From: Qipengyuania nanhaisediminis
GTDB lineage: Bacteria > Pseudomonadota > Alphaproteobacteria > Sphingomonadales > Sphingomonadaceae
DNA: 64,000 nucleotides
Assembly: GCF_900115585.1 (NCBI RefSeq)
Contig: NZ_FOWZ01000002.1
Location: forward strand, 62,001-126,000
Direction of reading: 5' to 3'
Under the pieces are notes generated by a model. It was not told where the DNA came from. It ran no database searches and saw nothing but the letters and a program-made list of their open reading frames with translations. The translations under genes and the position numbers were made by a program. This document shows positions 1-11,004 of the stretch, in pieces (the first letter of the stretch is position 1; each line of letters opens with the position of its first letter).

Positions 1-1
1 C

Positions 2-160
2 CTCTATGTCGGCGTGCCCACCATGATCGGCGCAGGCGGCACCGAAGAAGTGATCGAGATCGAACTGTCGGACGAAGAGAAGAAGAACCTCAAGGTCTCG
101 ACCGACGCGGTCGAAGAACTGCTCGAAGCCTGCAAGGGCCTCGACAGCTCGCTCGCCTGA
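2..160 (+). CDS. mdh: malate dehydrogenase, C-terminal end (partial)
   Basis: Only the last 52 codons are present, entering from the left edge and ending in TGA. The residues YVGVPTMIGAGG and the tail VEELLEACKGLD match the C-terminus of bacterial lactate-type malate dehydrogenases, which interconvert malate and oxaloacetate with NAD in the TCA cycle. The TCA genes sucD, sucA, sucB and lpd follow on the same strand, which supports the call. It could not be the end of sucC, whose C-terminus looks quite different. Confidence 0.85.
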   Translation, partial: LYVGVPTMIGAGGTEEVIEIELSDEEKKNLKVSTDAVEELLEACKGLDSSLA

Positions 161-189
161 GCGAACCTTCCAGCCAGGGACGTAATACG

Positions 190-687
190 ATGAAGACGCT
201 TCGCCTCCTTCCTTTCCTTGCCCTTGCCGCCGCGGCTCCCGCAGCGGCACAGGACAAGCCGGCCTCTGCCGCCGAAATCGTCGACGCGATCGATGCCTGC
301 AAGGCGATTACCTCGCCCACGTGGATCGAACTGGACGATCTCAGCAAGCACGGCTGGAAGCCTTACCGCAAGCCCGCCGGTCGCCGCGCGCAAGTGGTAC
401 GAGGCGCCTATGAAAAGCAGGGCAACGAAGCGCTCATCATCATCAGCAAGGCGGAACTGCGGGACAAAGCCTGCGTCATCTTCGCCCGGCTCGACAGTAC
501 GGCCGATTATGGCCCCACGGCCCAGTCCGTTTCGCAATTCGTCGGCATGCCGACCCATGCCGATGGCCCGACCTATTTCTGGTCGCTGGGCGATGGCATG
601 AACATGCGGATCGACCCCACCGGCGATAAGGACAAACCCATCGCCCGTTTTGAAATCAAGGCTACTGCCCAGGAGAGCGCCGAATGA
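190..687 (+). CDS. small exported protein of unknown function between mdh and sucD
   Basis: 165 residues. The first 20 or so ([21 protein letters not shown]) form a clear Sec signal peptide with an AxA-type cleavage site, so the mature protein is probably periplasmic. Two cysteines remain in the mature part (in DACKAI and KACVIF) and could form a disulfide. No catalytic motif is recognisable. The start lies 29 bp after mdh, and the stop overlaps the sucD start by four bases (ATGA), so translation is probably coupled to the TCA genes. I do not recognise the family and assign no function. Confidence 0.75.
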   Translation: MKTLRLLPFLALAAAAPAAAQDKPASAAEIVDAIDACKAITSPTWIELDDLSKHGWKPYRKPAGRRAQVVRGAYEKQGNEALIIISKAELRDKACVIFARLDSTADYGPTAQSVSQFVGMPTHADGPTYFWSLGDGMNMRIDPTGDKDKPIARFEIKATAQESAE

Positions 688-1574
688 GCATCCTCGTCGA
701 CAAGAACACCAAGGTCATCACCCAGGGGATGACCGGCAACACCGGTACCTTCCACACCCAGCAGGCGCTCGATTACGGCACCAAGATGGTCGCAGGCGTC
801 ACGCCCGGCAAAGGCGGCACCGACCACATCGGCCTGCCGCAGTTCAACACCGTGCGCGAAGCCAAGGCTGAAACCGGCGCGACGGCCTCGTGCATCTATG
901 TCCCGCCGCCGTTCGCAGCAGACGCCATCCTCGAGGCGATCGATGCCGAGATGGAACTGATCGTCGCAATCACCGAAGGCATTCCGGTGCTCGACATGGT
1001 CAAGGTGAAGGCCGCCCTCACCGGCTCGAAGAGCCGCCTGATCGGCCCGAACTGCCCCGGCGTCCTGACCCCTGAAGAATGCAAGATCGGCATCATGCCC
1101 GGCTCCATCTTCAAGAAGGGCAGCGTCGGCGTGGTCTCGCGCTCCGGCACGCTGACCTACGAAGCCGTGCACCAGACCACCATGGTCGGCCTCGGCCAGA
1201 CAACGGCAGTGGGCATCGGCGGCGATCCGGTCAACGGCACCAACTTCATCGACGTGCTCGACCTCTTCCTCGACGACGACGACACCAAGTCGATCATCAT
1301 GATCGGCGAAATCGGCGGCAGCGCGGAAGAAGAAGCGGCCGAATTCATCAAGCAGGAAGCTGCCAAGGGCCGCAAGAAGCCGATGGTCGGCTTCATCGCA
1401 GGCCGCACGGCGCCACCGGGCCGTCGCATGGGCCATGCCGGTGCTATCGTTTCGGGCGGCCAGGGCGGCGCGGACGACAAGATCGCAGCGATGGAAGACG
1501 CGGGCATCCGCGTTTCGCCCTCGCCCAGCGAGCTTGGCACCACGCTCGACGCGATGCTGAAGGAACTCGCCTGA
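684..1574 (+). CDS. sucD: succinyl-CoA ligase (ADP/GDP-forming) subunit alpha
   Basis: 296 residues, the normal length. With the beta subunit SucC it converts succinyl-CoA to succinate with substrate-level phosphorylation. Visible features are the CoA-binding N-terminal Rossmann domain ([12 protein letters not shown], near residues 18-29), the central GPNCPGV segment, and the C-terminal active-site loop [14 protein letters not shown] carrying the phosphorylated histidine. The start overlaps the stop of the preceding exported-protein gene (ATGA). sucC is not next to it in this window, which is unusual for bacteria in general. Confidence 0.97.
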   Translation: MSILVDKNTKVITQGMTGNTGTFHTQQALDYGTKMVAGVTPGKGGTDHIGLPQFNTVREAKAETGATASCIYVPPPFAADAILEAIDAEMELIVAITEGIPVLDMVKVKAALTGSKSRLIGPNCPGVLTPEECKIGIMPGSIFKKGSVGVVSRSGTLTYEAVHQTTMVGLGQTTAVGIGGDPVNGTNFIDVLDLFLDDDDTKSIIMIGEIGGSAEEEAAEFIKQEAAKGRKKPMVGFIAGRTAPPGRRMGHAGAIVSGGQGGADDKIAAMEDAGIRVSPSPSELGTTLDAMLKELA

Positions 1575-1587
1575 TCCACTCAGTGAT

Positions 1588-1664
1588 GCGGAAAGGTTTT
1601 CTCCTCCCCGGGAGCCTTCCGCACCGCCGAGGCATTGGCAGTATAGGCCGACAACAGGGTCGGC
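1588..1664 (+). promoter_or_regulatory. two hairpins in the sucD-sucA intergenic region
   Basis: The 105-bp gap contains an 8-bp stem with one bulge (GCGGAAAGG at 1588-1596 with CCTTCCGC at 1615-1622) whose loop can itself fold (CTCC/GGAG). A second 6-bp stem (GCCGAC at 1647-1652 with GTCGGC at 1659-1664) ends about 15 nt before the sucA ATG. No T-run follows either, so they are not terminators. They could stabilise mRNA ends or tune sucA translation. The function is inferred from position only. Confidence 0.4.
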
Positions 1665-1679
1665 GCGAAAGGTAGCCCG

Positions 1680-4511
1680 ATGGGTAACGAGAGCCACGAT
1701 TTCCTGCCCGAAATGGGCGACCAGGAAGGTCCGCAGCAGGGGCCGAGCTGGGGCAACCCGCGCTGGCTGGCCGAAGTGGTCGACAGCGATGCGGACCTCA
1801 CGGCCGCACTTGATCCCACCCAGATGCGTCTCGCGGTCAAGCAGGCCGCAGAGAAGGCCGGCAAGGCCACCGATCCCAAGGCTATCGAACAGGCGGCCGA
1901 CGACAGCATCCGCGCCATGCTGCTCGTGCGCCTCTACCGCGTGCGCGGCCACCTGGCTGCCGACCTCGACCCGCTGGGCCTTTCCCATCGCGAAGTGCCG
2001 GAAGACCTGACGCTGGAGTGGCATGGCTTCACCGGCCAGGAAGACCGCGAAGTCTTCGTCGGCGGCGTCTTCGGCTTCGACTGGGTCACCGTGCGAGAGC
2101 TCTACGACGCCCTGCGCGCCACCTATTGCGGCAATGTCGGCCTCGAATACATGCATATCTCGGACACGGAAGAACGTCGCTTCCTCCAGGACAAGTTCGA
2201 GACGCCCGAAGACACGATCCAGTTCACCGAGGAAGGCAAGCGCGCCATCCTTGCAGCGGTCGTGCGCGGCGAGGAATACGAGAAGTTCCTCGGCAAGAAG
2301 TACGTCGGCACCAAGCGCTTCGGCCTCGATGGCGGCGAGAGCATGATCCCGGCACTCGAAGCGGTTATCAAGTACGGCGGCCAGCTCGGCGTGCGCGAGA
2401 TCATTTACGGCATGGCCCACCGCGGCCGCCTCAACGTCCTCGCGAACGTCATGGGCAAGCCCTACAAGGTCATCTTCCACGAATTCTCGGGCGGGTCTTC
2501 CAACCCTGACGATGTCGGCGGTTCGGGCGACGTAAAATATCACCTCGGCACCAGCACCGATCGTTCGTTCGACGACATCGACGTGCATATGAGCCTGGTC
2601 CCCAACCCCTCGCACCTCGAGGCGGTGAACCCGGTGGTCCTCGGCAAGAGCCGTGCGCAGCAGGCGATCCGCGACGACCTCAAGAAGCACGAACAGGTCC
2701 TGCCCGTCCTCCTTCACGGCGATGCCGCCTTCGCGGGCCAGGGCATCGTGTGGGAATGCCTCGGCTTTTCCGGCGTGCGCGGGTACAATACCGGCGGCTG
2801 CCTGCACTTCGTCATCAACAACCAGATCGGCTTCACCACCAGCCCACAATTCGCGCGTAGCTCGCCCTACCCGAGCGATGTCGCCAAGGGCGTCCAGGCA
2901 CCGATCCTCCACGTCAACGGCGACGATCCAGAAGCCGTGACCTTCGCCTGCAAGCTGGCCATCGAATACCGCCAGACCTTCGGGCGCGACATCGTGATCG
3001 ACATGTGGTGCTATCGCCGCTTCGGCCACAACGAGGGCGACGAGCCCAAGTTCACGCAGCCGCTGATGTACGACGCCATTCGCAATCACCCGCGGGTGAG
3101 CGAGCTCTACACCAAGCGCCTCGAAGAAGAAGGCGTCATCGAAAAGGGCTACGCCGACCAGTTGCGCAGCGAATTCGACGCCCATCTCGAGGAAGAGTTC
3201 TCCGCGGCCAAGGATTACAAGCCCGACGAGGCCGACTGGTTCGGCGGTCGCTGGGCCGGCATGAACAAGCCTGCCGATCCCGAGGGTGCACGCCGCAACG
3301 TAGAAACCGCGATCGAAAAGAAGCTGTTCGACAGCCTCGGCCGCACGCTGACGACCGTCCCCGAAGACGTGACCATCCACAAGACCCTGGGCCGCGTGCT
3401 CAAGGCCAAGAAGGAAATGTTCGACAGCGGCACCGGCTTCGACTGGGCCACTGGGGAAGCGCTCGCCTTCGGCAGCCTCGTTACCGAAGGCTTCGGCGTT
3501 CGCCTGTCGGGCCAGGATTCGGGACGCGGCACCTTCAGCCAGCGCCACGCCGTCTGGGTCGACCAGAAGGACGAGCGCAAGTACATCCCGCTCACCACCC
3601 TGCCCCACGGCAAGTTCGAGGTCTACGACAGCCCGCTGTCGGAATACGGCGTGCTCGGCTTCGAATACGGTTTCGCCATGGCGGATCCGAAAAGCCTGGT
3701 GATGTGGGAAGCGCAGTTCGGCGACTTCGCCAACGGCGCGCAGATCATGATCGACCAGTTCATCGCGGCCGGTGAAGTGAAATGGCTGCGTGCGAACGGC
3801 CTCGTCCTACTGCTGCCGCACGGCTACGAAGGTCAGGGCCCAGAACATAGCTCCGCGCGGCTCGAACGCTTCCTGCAGCTGTGCGCGAACGACAATATCC
3901 AGGTCTGCAACATCACCGACCCGGCGAACTACTTCCATGTGCTGCGCCGCCAGATGCTGCGTTCGTTCCGCAAGCCGCTGGTCATCATGACGCCCAAGTC
4001 GCTGCTGCGCCATCCGATGGCCAAGAGCGATGCCGATGGCTTTATGGGCGAAACGCACTTCATGCGGATCAAGTCGGATCTGACCGACATTCCCGACGAG
4101 AAGGTGAAGCGCCTCGTCCTGTGTTCGGGCAAGGTCGCTTACGACCTGATGCAGCGCCGCGACGAAGCCGGGGTGGACGATGTGTCCATCGTGCGCATCG
4201 AGCAGCTGTATCCCTTCCCCGGCGAACCGCTTGCGGTCCGGATCGAACGGATGAAAAATCTCGAGACCATCGTCTGGTGCCAGGAAGAGCCGAAGAACAA
4301 CGGCGCCTGGTTCTTCGTCGACCGACTGATCGAGGAAGCGGCGGAAAAGGCCGGCAAGAAGGGCATGCGCCCCTGCTACGCCGGACGCGAAGTCGCCGCC
4401 TCGCCCGCCACCGGATATGCCAGCCGCCACAAGGTCCAGCAGGAAGCGCTGGTCAACATCGCGCTCGGCCTGAACGGCGACAATTCCGCCGCCACCAGCA
4501 ATTGCCCCTGA
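1680..4511 (+). CDS. sucA: 2-oxoglutarate dehydrogenase E1 component
   Basis: 943 residues, the usual length. This thiamine-diphosphate enzyme decarboxylates 2-oxoglutarate and transfers the succinyl group to the lipoyl arm of SucB. Visible features are the E1o N-terminal segment (about 1-90, including [19 protein letters not shown]), the AHRGRLNVL motif, the ThDP/Mg-binding region GDAAFAGQG through NNQIGFTT, and the C-terminal transketolase-like domain with [12 protein letters not shown]. The ATG is preceded by AAAGGT at a good distance. It is second in the operon sucD-sucA-sucB-lpd. Confidence 0.98.
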   Translation: MGNESHDFLPEMGDQEGPQQGPSWGNPRWLAEVVDSDADLTAALDPTQMRLAVKQAAEKAGKATDPKAIEQAADDSIRAMLLVRLYRVRGHLAADLDPLGLSHREVPEDLTLEWHGFTGQEDREVFVGGVFGFDWVTVRELYDALRATYCGNVGLEYMHISDTEERRFLQDKFETPEDTIQFTEEGKRAILAAVVRGEEYEKFLGKKYVGTKRFGLDGGESMIPALEAVIKYGGQLGVREIIYGMAHRGRLNVLANVMGKPYKVIFHEFSGGSSNPDDVGGSGDVKYHLGTSTDRSFDDIDVHMSLVPNPSHLEAVNPVVLGKSRAQQAIRDDLKKHEQVLPVLLHGDAAFAGQGIVWECLGFSGVRGYNTGGCLHFVINNQIGFTTSPQFARSSPYPSDVAKGVQAPILHVNGDDPEAVTFACKLAIEYRQTFGRDIVIDMWCYRRFGHNEGDEPKFTQPLMYDAIRNHPRVSELYTKRLEEEGVIEKGYADQLRSEFDAHLEEEFSAAKDYKPDEADWFGGRWAGMNKPADPEGARRNVETAIEKKLFDSLGRTLTTVPEDVTIHKTLGRVLKAKKEMFDSGTGFDWATGEALAFGSLVTEGFGVRLSGQDSGRGTFSQRHAVWVDQKDERKYIPLTTLPHGKFEVYDSPLSEYGVLGFEYGFAMADPKSLVMWEAQFGDFANGAQIMIDQFIAAGEVKWLRANGLVLLLPHGYEGQGPEHSSARLERFLQLCANDNIQVCNITDPANYFHVLRRQMLRSFRKPLVIMTPKSLLRHPMAKSDADGFMGETHFMRIKSDLTDIPDEKVKRLVLCSGKVAYDLMQRRDEAGVDDVSIVRIEQLYPFPGEPLAVRIERMKNLETIVWCQEEPKNNGAWFFVDRLIEEAAEKAGKKGMRPCYAGREVAASPATGYASRHKVQQEALVNIALGLNGDNSAATSNCP

Positions 4512-4539
4512 TCGAGGTCGTAAAAGGAACCACCTGACC

Positions 4540-5781
<1,242 letters not shown>

Positions 5782-5791
5782 GGAAGAAATC

Positions 5792-7204
5792 ATGGCTGAA
5801 TACGACTACGACGTCCTCGTCATCGGCGCTGGCCCGGGTGGCTATGTCGCCGCGATCCGCGCAGCGCAGCTGGGCCTGAAGACCGCTTGTGCGGAAAGCC
5901 GCGAGACGCTGGGTGGGACCTGCCTCAACGTGGGCTGCATCCCCTCCAAGGCGATGCTGCACGCATCGGAATATTTCGATGCGGCAAGCAATGGCACAAT
6001 GGCCGAAATGGGTATCGAGGTTTCGCCCAAGCTGAACCTCGACGCGATGCACGCGCAGCGGCGTGACGCGGTAAAAGGCCTCACGGGCGGCATCGAATTC
6101 CTGTTCAAGAAGAACAAGGTCGACTGGAAGAAGGGCCATGCCACCTTCCAGGATGCGCACACGGTCAAGGTCGGCGACGAAACGGTCACGGCCAAGAACA
6201 TCATCATCGCCACGGGCTCTTCGGTCACTCCGCTGCCCGGTGTCGAGGTCGACAACGACAAGCAGATCGTCGTCGATTCCACCGGCGCGCTGGAACTCAA
6301 GTCCGTGCCCAAGAAGATGGTCGTCATCGGCGGCGGCGTTATCGGGCTGGAGCTAGGCTCCGTCTGGCGGCGTCTCGGTGCCGAAGTCATCGTGGTGGAA
6401 TTCCTCGACAAGCTGCTGCCCGGCATGGACGACGATGTCCGCAAGGAAGCAGGCAAGATCTTCAAGAAGCAGGGCATGGAACTGCGCCTCTCGACCAAGG
6501 TCACCGGCTGCACCGTGAAGGGCAAGAAGGCCATGCTGACGCTGGAACCGTCTGCTGGCGGTGACGCGGAAACGCTCGAAGCCGATTGCGTGCTGGTGTC
6601 GATCGGCCGCAAGCCGAATACCGACGGTCTCGGCCTCGATGCGATCGGCATCGAAACCAACAAGCGCGGCCAGATCGAAGTCGACCACGACTTCCGCACC
6701 AAGGTCGACGGTGTCTGGGCCATCGGCGACGTCGTTCCCGGCCCCATGCTCGCCCACAAGGCGGAAGACGAAGGCATCGCCTGTGCAGAGAACGTCGCGG
6801 GCCAGACCGGCATCGTGAACCACGATCTCATCCCCGGCGTCGTCTACACCTGGCCCGAATTCGCCGGCGTCGGCCTGACGCAGGACGAAGCGATCGAGAA
6901 AATGGGCGGCGACAAGAAAGCCATCAAGGTCGGCAAGTTCCCGATGATGGCCAACAGCCGCGCCAAGACCAACCACGAACCCGAAGGTTTCGTGAAGGTC
7001 ATCGCGGAAGCCGAAACCGACCGCGTCCTTGGCGTCTGGGCGATTGCCAGCGTCGCGGGCACCATGATTGCCCAGGCGACGCAGGCCATGGAATTCGGCG
7101 CGACGTCGGAAGACATCGCCTACACCTGCCACGCGCACCCGACGCACTCCGAAGCGATCAAGGAAGCGGCGATGGGCGTCCAGGGCAAGCCTATCCACAT
7201 CTGA
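5792..7204 (+). CDS. lpd: dihydrolipoyl dehydrogenase (E3)
   Basis: 470 residues. It reoxidises dihydrolipoamide on SucB with FAD and NAD. Visible features are the FAD-binding GAGPGGYVAAIRAAQLG near the N-terminus, the redox-active disulfide in GGTCLNVGCIPSKAML, the NAD-binding GGGVIGLELGSVW at about 180, a second FAD contact at AIGDVVPGPMLAHKAEDEG, and the dimer-interface His-Glu pair in HAHPTHSEA. The ATG has a strong GAGGAAG ribosome site. It is the last gene of the operon and is followed directly by an intrinsic terminator. Confidence 0.98.
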   Translation: MAEYDYDVLVIGAGPGGYVAAIRAAQLGLKTACAESRETLGGTCLNVGCIPSKAMLHASEYFDAASNGTMAEMGIEVSPKLNLDAMHAQRRDAVKGLTGGIEFLFKKNKVDWKKGHATFQDAHTVKVGDETVTAKNIIIATGSSVTPLPGVEVDNDKQIVVDSTGALELKSVPKKMVVIGGGVIGLELGSVWRRLGAEVIVVEFLDKLLPGMDDDVRKEAGKIFKKQGMELRLSTKVTGCTVKGKKAMLTLEPSAGGDAETLEADCVLVSIGRKPNTDGLGLDAIGIETNKRGQIEVDHDFRTKVDGVWAIGDVVPGPMLAHKAEDEGIACAENVAGQTGIVNHDLIPGVVYTWPEFAGVGLTQDEAIEKMGGDKKAIKVGKFPMMANSRAKTNHEPEGFVKVIAEAETDRVLGVWAIASVAGTMIAQATQAMEFGATSEDIAYTCHAHPTHSEAIKEAAMGVQGKPIHI

Positions 7205-7216
7205 TCAAGAGACTGG

Positions 7217-7262
7217 AAGGCCACCACTCCAGCGCCCTTGAGCGCTAGGGTGGTGGCCTTTG
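7217..7262 (+). terminator. intrinsic terminator after lpd
   Basis: A long inverted repeat, AAGGCCACCAC with GTGGTGGCCTT, encloses a second small stem (AGCGC/GCGCT) and ends in TTT. It begins 13 bp after the lpd stop and closes the 2-oxoglutarate dehydrogenase operon. Confidence 0.88.
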
Positions 7263-7361
7263 CCATTTCCGGCTCGCGCGTGCCTCGTGGCCGGGCACTA
7301 TGAGCAAGGCGATTGCCCCCCTTCCCCTCCTGACATAGTCTGGAGATCGAGGGGAGATTGC

Positions 7362-8696
7362 ATGGCCTATCCGAAACTGACCAAGAAGCCCGGAGCCATC
7401 GAAACGGCTGCGAGTATCGCCGCAGGGGAATTGTCCGCGCTCGAGGCTGTCGATGCGGCGATCGCGCGGATCGAGCATCTCGATACGCATATCAATGCGG
7501 TGGTGGTCTGCGATTTCGACCGCGCCCGCGAGACCGCGAAGGGCATGGACAAGTCTGAGGCTTCCGACCTTACGCCCCTTTTCGGCGTGCCCATGACCAT
7601 CAAGGAAAGCTTCGACATTGCGGGCCTTCCGACCACATGGGGCCACGAAGCGCACCGCGACAATATCGCGACGCGTGACTCTGCAGTCGTCCGCAAGCTG
7701 AAGGCTGCCGGGGCGATCTTCCTCGGCAAGACGAACGTGCCGCCAGATCTGGCTGACTGGCAATCCAACAACCCCGTATATGGCCGGACCAACAATCCGC
7801 ACGACCACGACCGCTCACCCGGCGGCTCGTCCGGCGGATCGGCAGCAGCGGTCGCCAGCGGGATGGTGCCCTGCGAGTTCGGAACCGACATCGGGGGTTC
7901 CGTGCGCGTACCGGCCCATTTTTGCGGCGTGTGGGGTCATAAATCCAGCTGGGGCATCATCAGCAAGGAGGGGCACGACCATCCTCTCATGGCTGGTCGC
8001 GGCGCGCATGACGGCGCGCTCTCGATTGCAGGCCCCCTCGCCCGCAATGCTGCCGATCTCGACCTGCTAACGCGCCTCACCAGCGAACGGCCGCTGGAGC
8101 AGCGTCGCAAACCGATTTCGCAAACGCGTTTCCTCGCGCTTGTCGACCACCCGGATTGCGCAAGCGACGAGGCAGTCCGCGGTCCGATCGAAGCAGCCCT
8201 TGAGGTACTTCGCAAAGCGGGAGCGTCAGTCGATTTGACCAGCGAACTGCTGCCCGATCTCCGGGCCCAGCATGCAGATTACATGCGCATGCTCAATGTG
8301 GCGATGGCACGCGGCGCCCCGGGCAGGAATGGTCAGAGGGCGACCGCCACCGACTGGTTCAACCTCCTCGACATTCAGTATCGCAACGAGCTGGCCTGGG
8401 CGAAGCTGTTCGAAACCTACGATTTCGTCCTCGCCCCGCCAGCCCCCGTGCTTGCCGTGCCGCATCGCGATGGAAGGGTCTTCGACGGAGAGATCGAGAT
8501 CAACGGTGGGACGGTCCCCGGTGCATCCGGACTGTGCTGGGCCGGACTGGCGACCTTCCCTAATCTGCCCTCGACCGTGCTTCCGATCGGCGCGACAGGC
8601 AACCTGCCCTGCGGAATGCAGGTGATGGGTCCGCGCTATGCCGATCTTTCCACGATCGCGGCCGCAGAAGCCATCGGGCAGGTGTTGCACTCCTGA
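7362..8696 (+). CDS. amidase signature-family hydrolase
   Basis: 444 residues from the ATG at 7362, which has the GGGGAGATTG ribosome site. Longer in-frame starts begin inside the terminator region and are unlikely. The amidase signature Ser-cisSer-Lys triad is visible: Lys in VPMTIKES, the cis-Ser in the Gly/Ser stretch RSPGGSSGGS, and the nucleophile Ser in GTDIGGSVRVPAHFCG. The family hydrolyses carboxamides. GatA is less likely, because gatB and gatC are not adjacent and the C-terminal half differs. The natural substrate is unknown. No signal peptide is seen, so it is cytoplasmic. Confidence 0.9.
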   Translation: MAYPKLTKKPGAIETAASIAAGELSALEAVDAAIARIEHLDTHINAVVVCDFDRARETAKGMDKSEASDLTPLFGVPMTIKESFDIAGLPTTWGHEAHRDNIATRDSAVVRKLKAAGAIFLGKTNVPPDLADWQSNNPVYGRTNNPHDHDRSPGGSSGGSAAAVASGMVPCEFGTDIGGSVRVPAHFCGVWGHKSSWGIISKEGHDHPLMAGRGAHDGALSIAGPLARNAADLDLLTRLTSERPLEQRRKPISQTRFLALVDHPDCASDEAVRGPIEAALEVLRKAGASVDLTSELLPDLRAQHADYMRMLNVAMARGAPGRNGQRATATDWFNLLDIQYRNELAWAKLFETYDFVLAPPAPVLAVPHRDGRVFDGEIEINGGTVPGASGLCWAGLATFPNLPSTVLPIGATGNLPCGMQVMGPRYADLSTIAAAEAIGQVLHS

Positions 8697-8739
8697 GGTG
8701 CACGGCCCATTCCGGTCGGCGGACCAGACGGAGGATTTT

Positions 8740-9435
8740 GTGGGTCAGCAGCAAATGATGCGGCGCTTTGCCAAATGGCACATCTGGCTGGCCTGGCTGG
8801 CTGGCGTTCCGATCCTGATGTGGACCGTCACCGGCCTCGTCATGGTAATCAAGCCGATCGAGGAAGTGCGCGGCAACCATTTGCGCTATACGGTCACCGA
8901 ACGGGCGCTGCCGAGCGACACCGAGATATCCGTCGCCTTGCCTGCCGAGAGCACCCGGCCGGTCCGTTCCGTTACGACGCAGGTGGAACGCGGCGAGACG
9001 GTAACGCGGATCACCTACATGGACGGGACAAGCGACAGGTTTCGTGCCGACGGATCCGAAATGGGGCCGATTTCCGAAGTCGAGGCACGCATGATCGTGG
9101 CCGAACGCATCAAGGGCGGCGACCGTGTCGCCGACACCGCGCGGTACGATGCCGATAGCGTCCCCTTCGATTTCCGCCGGGAAATGCCGGTCTGGCAAGT
9201 CGCCCTGACGGACGGGACACACGTCTATGTCGGAGAACACACGGGTGAGATCGAGGCCGTCCGCACGCAATGGTGGCGCACGTTCGATTTCGTCTGGGGT
9301 CTGCACATCATGGACCTCCAGACCCGCGAAGACACCAGCCACCCGATCCTGATCCTGTTCGCGATCCTCGGCGTCCTGGCTTCGCTGCTGGGCTTCGTCC
9401 TGATGTTCCGCCGCCGCAAGGCCCGTAAGGTCTAG
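8740..9435 (+). CDS. PepSY-domain inner-membrane protein
   Basis: About 231 residues from the GTG at 8740, which has GGAGG six bases upstream; ATG codons at 8755 and 8758 are alternatives. One membrane helix lies near the N-terminus (HIWLAWLAGVPILMWTVTGLVMV) and one near the C-terminus (LILFAILGVLASLLGFVLMF) before a basic tail. The layout, with two PepSY-like stretches between helices (residues DGTSDRFRADG and DGTHVYVGEHTGEIEAV), matches PepSY-associated TM proteins. These are often linked to siderophore reduction or protease inhibition. No function is proven here. Confidence 0.75.
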   Translation: MGQQQMMRRFAKWHIWLAWLAGVPILMWTVTGLVMVIKPIEEVRGNHLRYTVTERALPSDTEISVALPAESTRPVRSVTTQVERGETVTRITYMDGTSDRFRADGSEMGPISEVEARMIVAERIKGGDRVADTARYDADSVPFDFRREMPVWQVALTDGTHVYVGEHTGEIEAVRTQWWRTFDFVWGLHIMDLQTREDTSHPILILFAILGVLASLLGFVLMFRRRKARKV

Positions 9436-9440
9436 GCAAG

Positions 9441-10076
9441 GTGAACGAGGAAATCCTCACGCCTGTGCTCGACTGGCTGGATGTCGCCGGAGTGGCGATC
9501 TTTGCCCTGACCGGGGCCCTGGTCGCGGCCAAGGAAAAGCAGACGCTGGTCACCCTGACGTTTTTCGCCCTGATCACCGGGGTCGGCGGAGGCACGATCC
9601 GCGACCTGCTGATCGGCGCGCCGGTGTTCTGGATGGTCGACCCCTGGGTGTCGGCCACCTGCCTCGGCATCGCCTTGTTCGCCTGGTTCACGCCCACGCG
9701 CTGGTGGGAGGGCCGGTTCCTGTCGATCGCCGACGGGATGGGCCTCGCCGCCTATGCCGTCCTCGGCACGGCCAAGGCGCTGCAATACGGCGTCCCGCCC
9801 GTCCCTGCAGCATTGATGGGAGTAATTACCGGCTGCGTCGGCGGGATAATCCGCGATGTGCTTGCCGGAAGGCCCTCGATCCTGATGCGGCCGGAGCTTT
9901 ACGTCACCGCCGCAGCCCTGTCCTCGAGCCTGACCGTGGTCGGAGCGCTGGTCGGGCTGGAGGACTGGTACGTATGGATCGGCGCGGCGCTGGCCGGATT
10001 TGGCCTTCGCCTCGCCGCCATCCTGTTCAATCTAGCCCTGCCCTCCTACGACGAGCGCGTGGCGAGCAAGGACTAG
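9441..10076 (+). CDS. TRIC-family (UPF0126) membrane protein, putative cation or glycine transporter
   Basis: 211 residues with about seven hydrophobic segments in two homologous halves. Each half carries the family's glycine-rich motif followed by RD: GVGGGTIRDLLIG near residue 49 and GCVGGIIRDVLAG near residue 132. Prokaryotic TRIC proteins form trimeric cation channels, and some relatives are glycine transporters. It starts with GTG 5 bp after the PepSY gene, so the two are probably cotranscribed. It converges on the next gene with only three bases between the stops. Confidence 0.88.
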   Translation: MNEEILTPVLDWLDVAGVAIFALTGALVAAKEKQTLVTLTFFALITGVGGGTIRDLLIGAPVFWMVDPWVSATCLGIALFAWFTPTRWWEGRFLSIADGMGLAAYAVLGTAKALQYGVPPVPAALMGVITGCVGGIIRDVLAGRPSILMRPELYVTAAALSSSLTVVGALVGLEDWYVWIGAALAGFGLRLAAILFNLALPSYDERVASKD

Positions 10077-10079
10077 TCG

Positions 10080-10856
10080 TCAGACCGGATCGCCGGGATA
10101 GACGGGGCGATTGTCTTCGTCCTCGCCCTCGATCGGGCCGCCGGGATAGGCCGGTTGGGTCCCTTCGACGACGGCATCTTCCGTGTCCGAAACCATCGCA
10201 GTCCGACCATCGGCCTTTTGCCTCTCGGCAGCATAGCGCGCATCGTCCCACTGGTTGTCTTCGGTGACTGCTGCATAGCCGTCATCGTCGCGATCTTCGT
10301 CGCCCTGCCAATTGCCGGACTGCCCGAAATCCACGTTCCGGACCCGGCCATCGTTGCCGATTTCGCAGGAGAATCCTGCGCCGCTCGAAAGCGTGCCGCT
10401 GATCTGCCAACCGCGAGCGGTGCGATCTGCGCGGTCCACGGTCTCGACGCGTTCGTCACGATCCACCGCATCGACGCACATGCTTACGGCGCGGTCGATA
10501 CCGCGGCCATCGTCCCAGCGCGCATCGTCGCGGCGATCATCGCGATAGTCGCGGTCGCGATAGCGGCGGTCGTCGCTACGTTTCGTATTGTTGGCGATGG
10601 CGGCGATGCCACCGATGATCAGGACACCAGTCAGCACGTCGCCCAGGCTCGGGCCACGGTGGTGACGATAGTGACGGTAACGGCGGTGCCGATGGTTTTC
10701 ATAAGTCTGATCGGCGGAATCGTAGCTGGTGACGCCTGCCGGTTTTGCCGACGTTGCCGAGACCTGCGGGATGGATGCCGCGGCGACGGGCGATACCCCG
10801 ATGGAAGCGGTCGCGAGAACGGCAGGCGCGAGGGCCCAAGTGTGCAATTTCTTCAT
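10080..10856 (-). CDS. exported Arg/Asp/Tyr-rich protein, paralogue of the upstream gene
   Basis: 258 residues from the ATG at 10856, preceded by GAGGAAG. A signal peptide is visible (KKLHTWALAPAVLATASIG), then a His/Arg/Tyr stretch (HRHRRYRHYRHHRG), a glycine/alanine hydrophobic segment GVLIIGGIAAIANN, Arg/Asp repeats (RDRDYRDDRRDD), and a folded-looking C-terminal part with two cysteines. The tail is acidic and proline-rich (PAYPGGPIEGEDEDN). The order of segments is the same as in the gene at 11005-11595, so the two look like diverged tandem duplicates. The function is unknown; envelope location is inferred. Confidence 0.7.
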   Translation of the reverse strand: MKKLHTWALAPAVLATASIGVSPVAAASIPQVSATSAKPAGVTSYDSADQTYENHRHRRYRHYRHHRGPSLGDVLTGVLIIGGIAAIANNTKRSDDRRYRDRDYRDDRRDDARWDDGRGIDRAVSMCVDAVDRDERVETVDRADRTARGWQISGTLSSGAGFSCEIGNDGRVRNVDFGQSGNWQGDEDRDDDGYAAVTEDNQWDDARYAAERQKADGRTAMVSDTEDAVVEGTQPAYPGGPIEGEDEDNRPVYPGDPV

Positions 10857-10949
10857 GCAAAACTTCCTCTGCCTTCGCGCCCCCACCTGGCGCAAGGAAT
10901 GACGATGCGACCGGTGCCATATCCCAGCTTTAGCACGGCTGAACCGGAC

Positions 10950-10987
10950 ACAAAAAAAACGGCCCGAACCGCAAGGTCCGGGCCGCT
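10950..10987 (-). terminator. intrinsic terminator of the 11005-11595 gene
   Basis: On the minus strand the stem CGGCCCGGACC/GGTTCGGGCCG (loop TTGC) is followed by eight T. It lies about 20 bases past the stop of the upstream exported-protein gene and before the start region of its paralogue, so the two paralogues are transcribed separately. Confidence 0.85.
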
Positions 10988-11004
10988 GGTGGATTGGTCG
11001 GGGA

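Noticed and set aside
1..160. Left-edge fragment as the end of sucC, since sucD follows
   Set aside because: The residues VGVPTMIGAGG and the acidic helix end match malate dehydrogenase; SucC ends differently.
573..3608. Very long minus-strand open frame of about 1000 codons opposite sucD and sucA
   Set aside because: It mirrors the codon periodicity of two unmistakable genes on the plus strand and has no family resemblance; it is an artefact of high GC at third positions.
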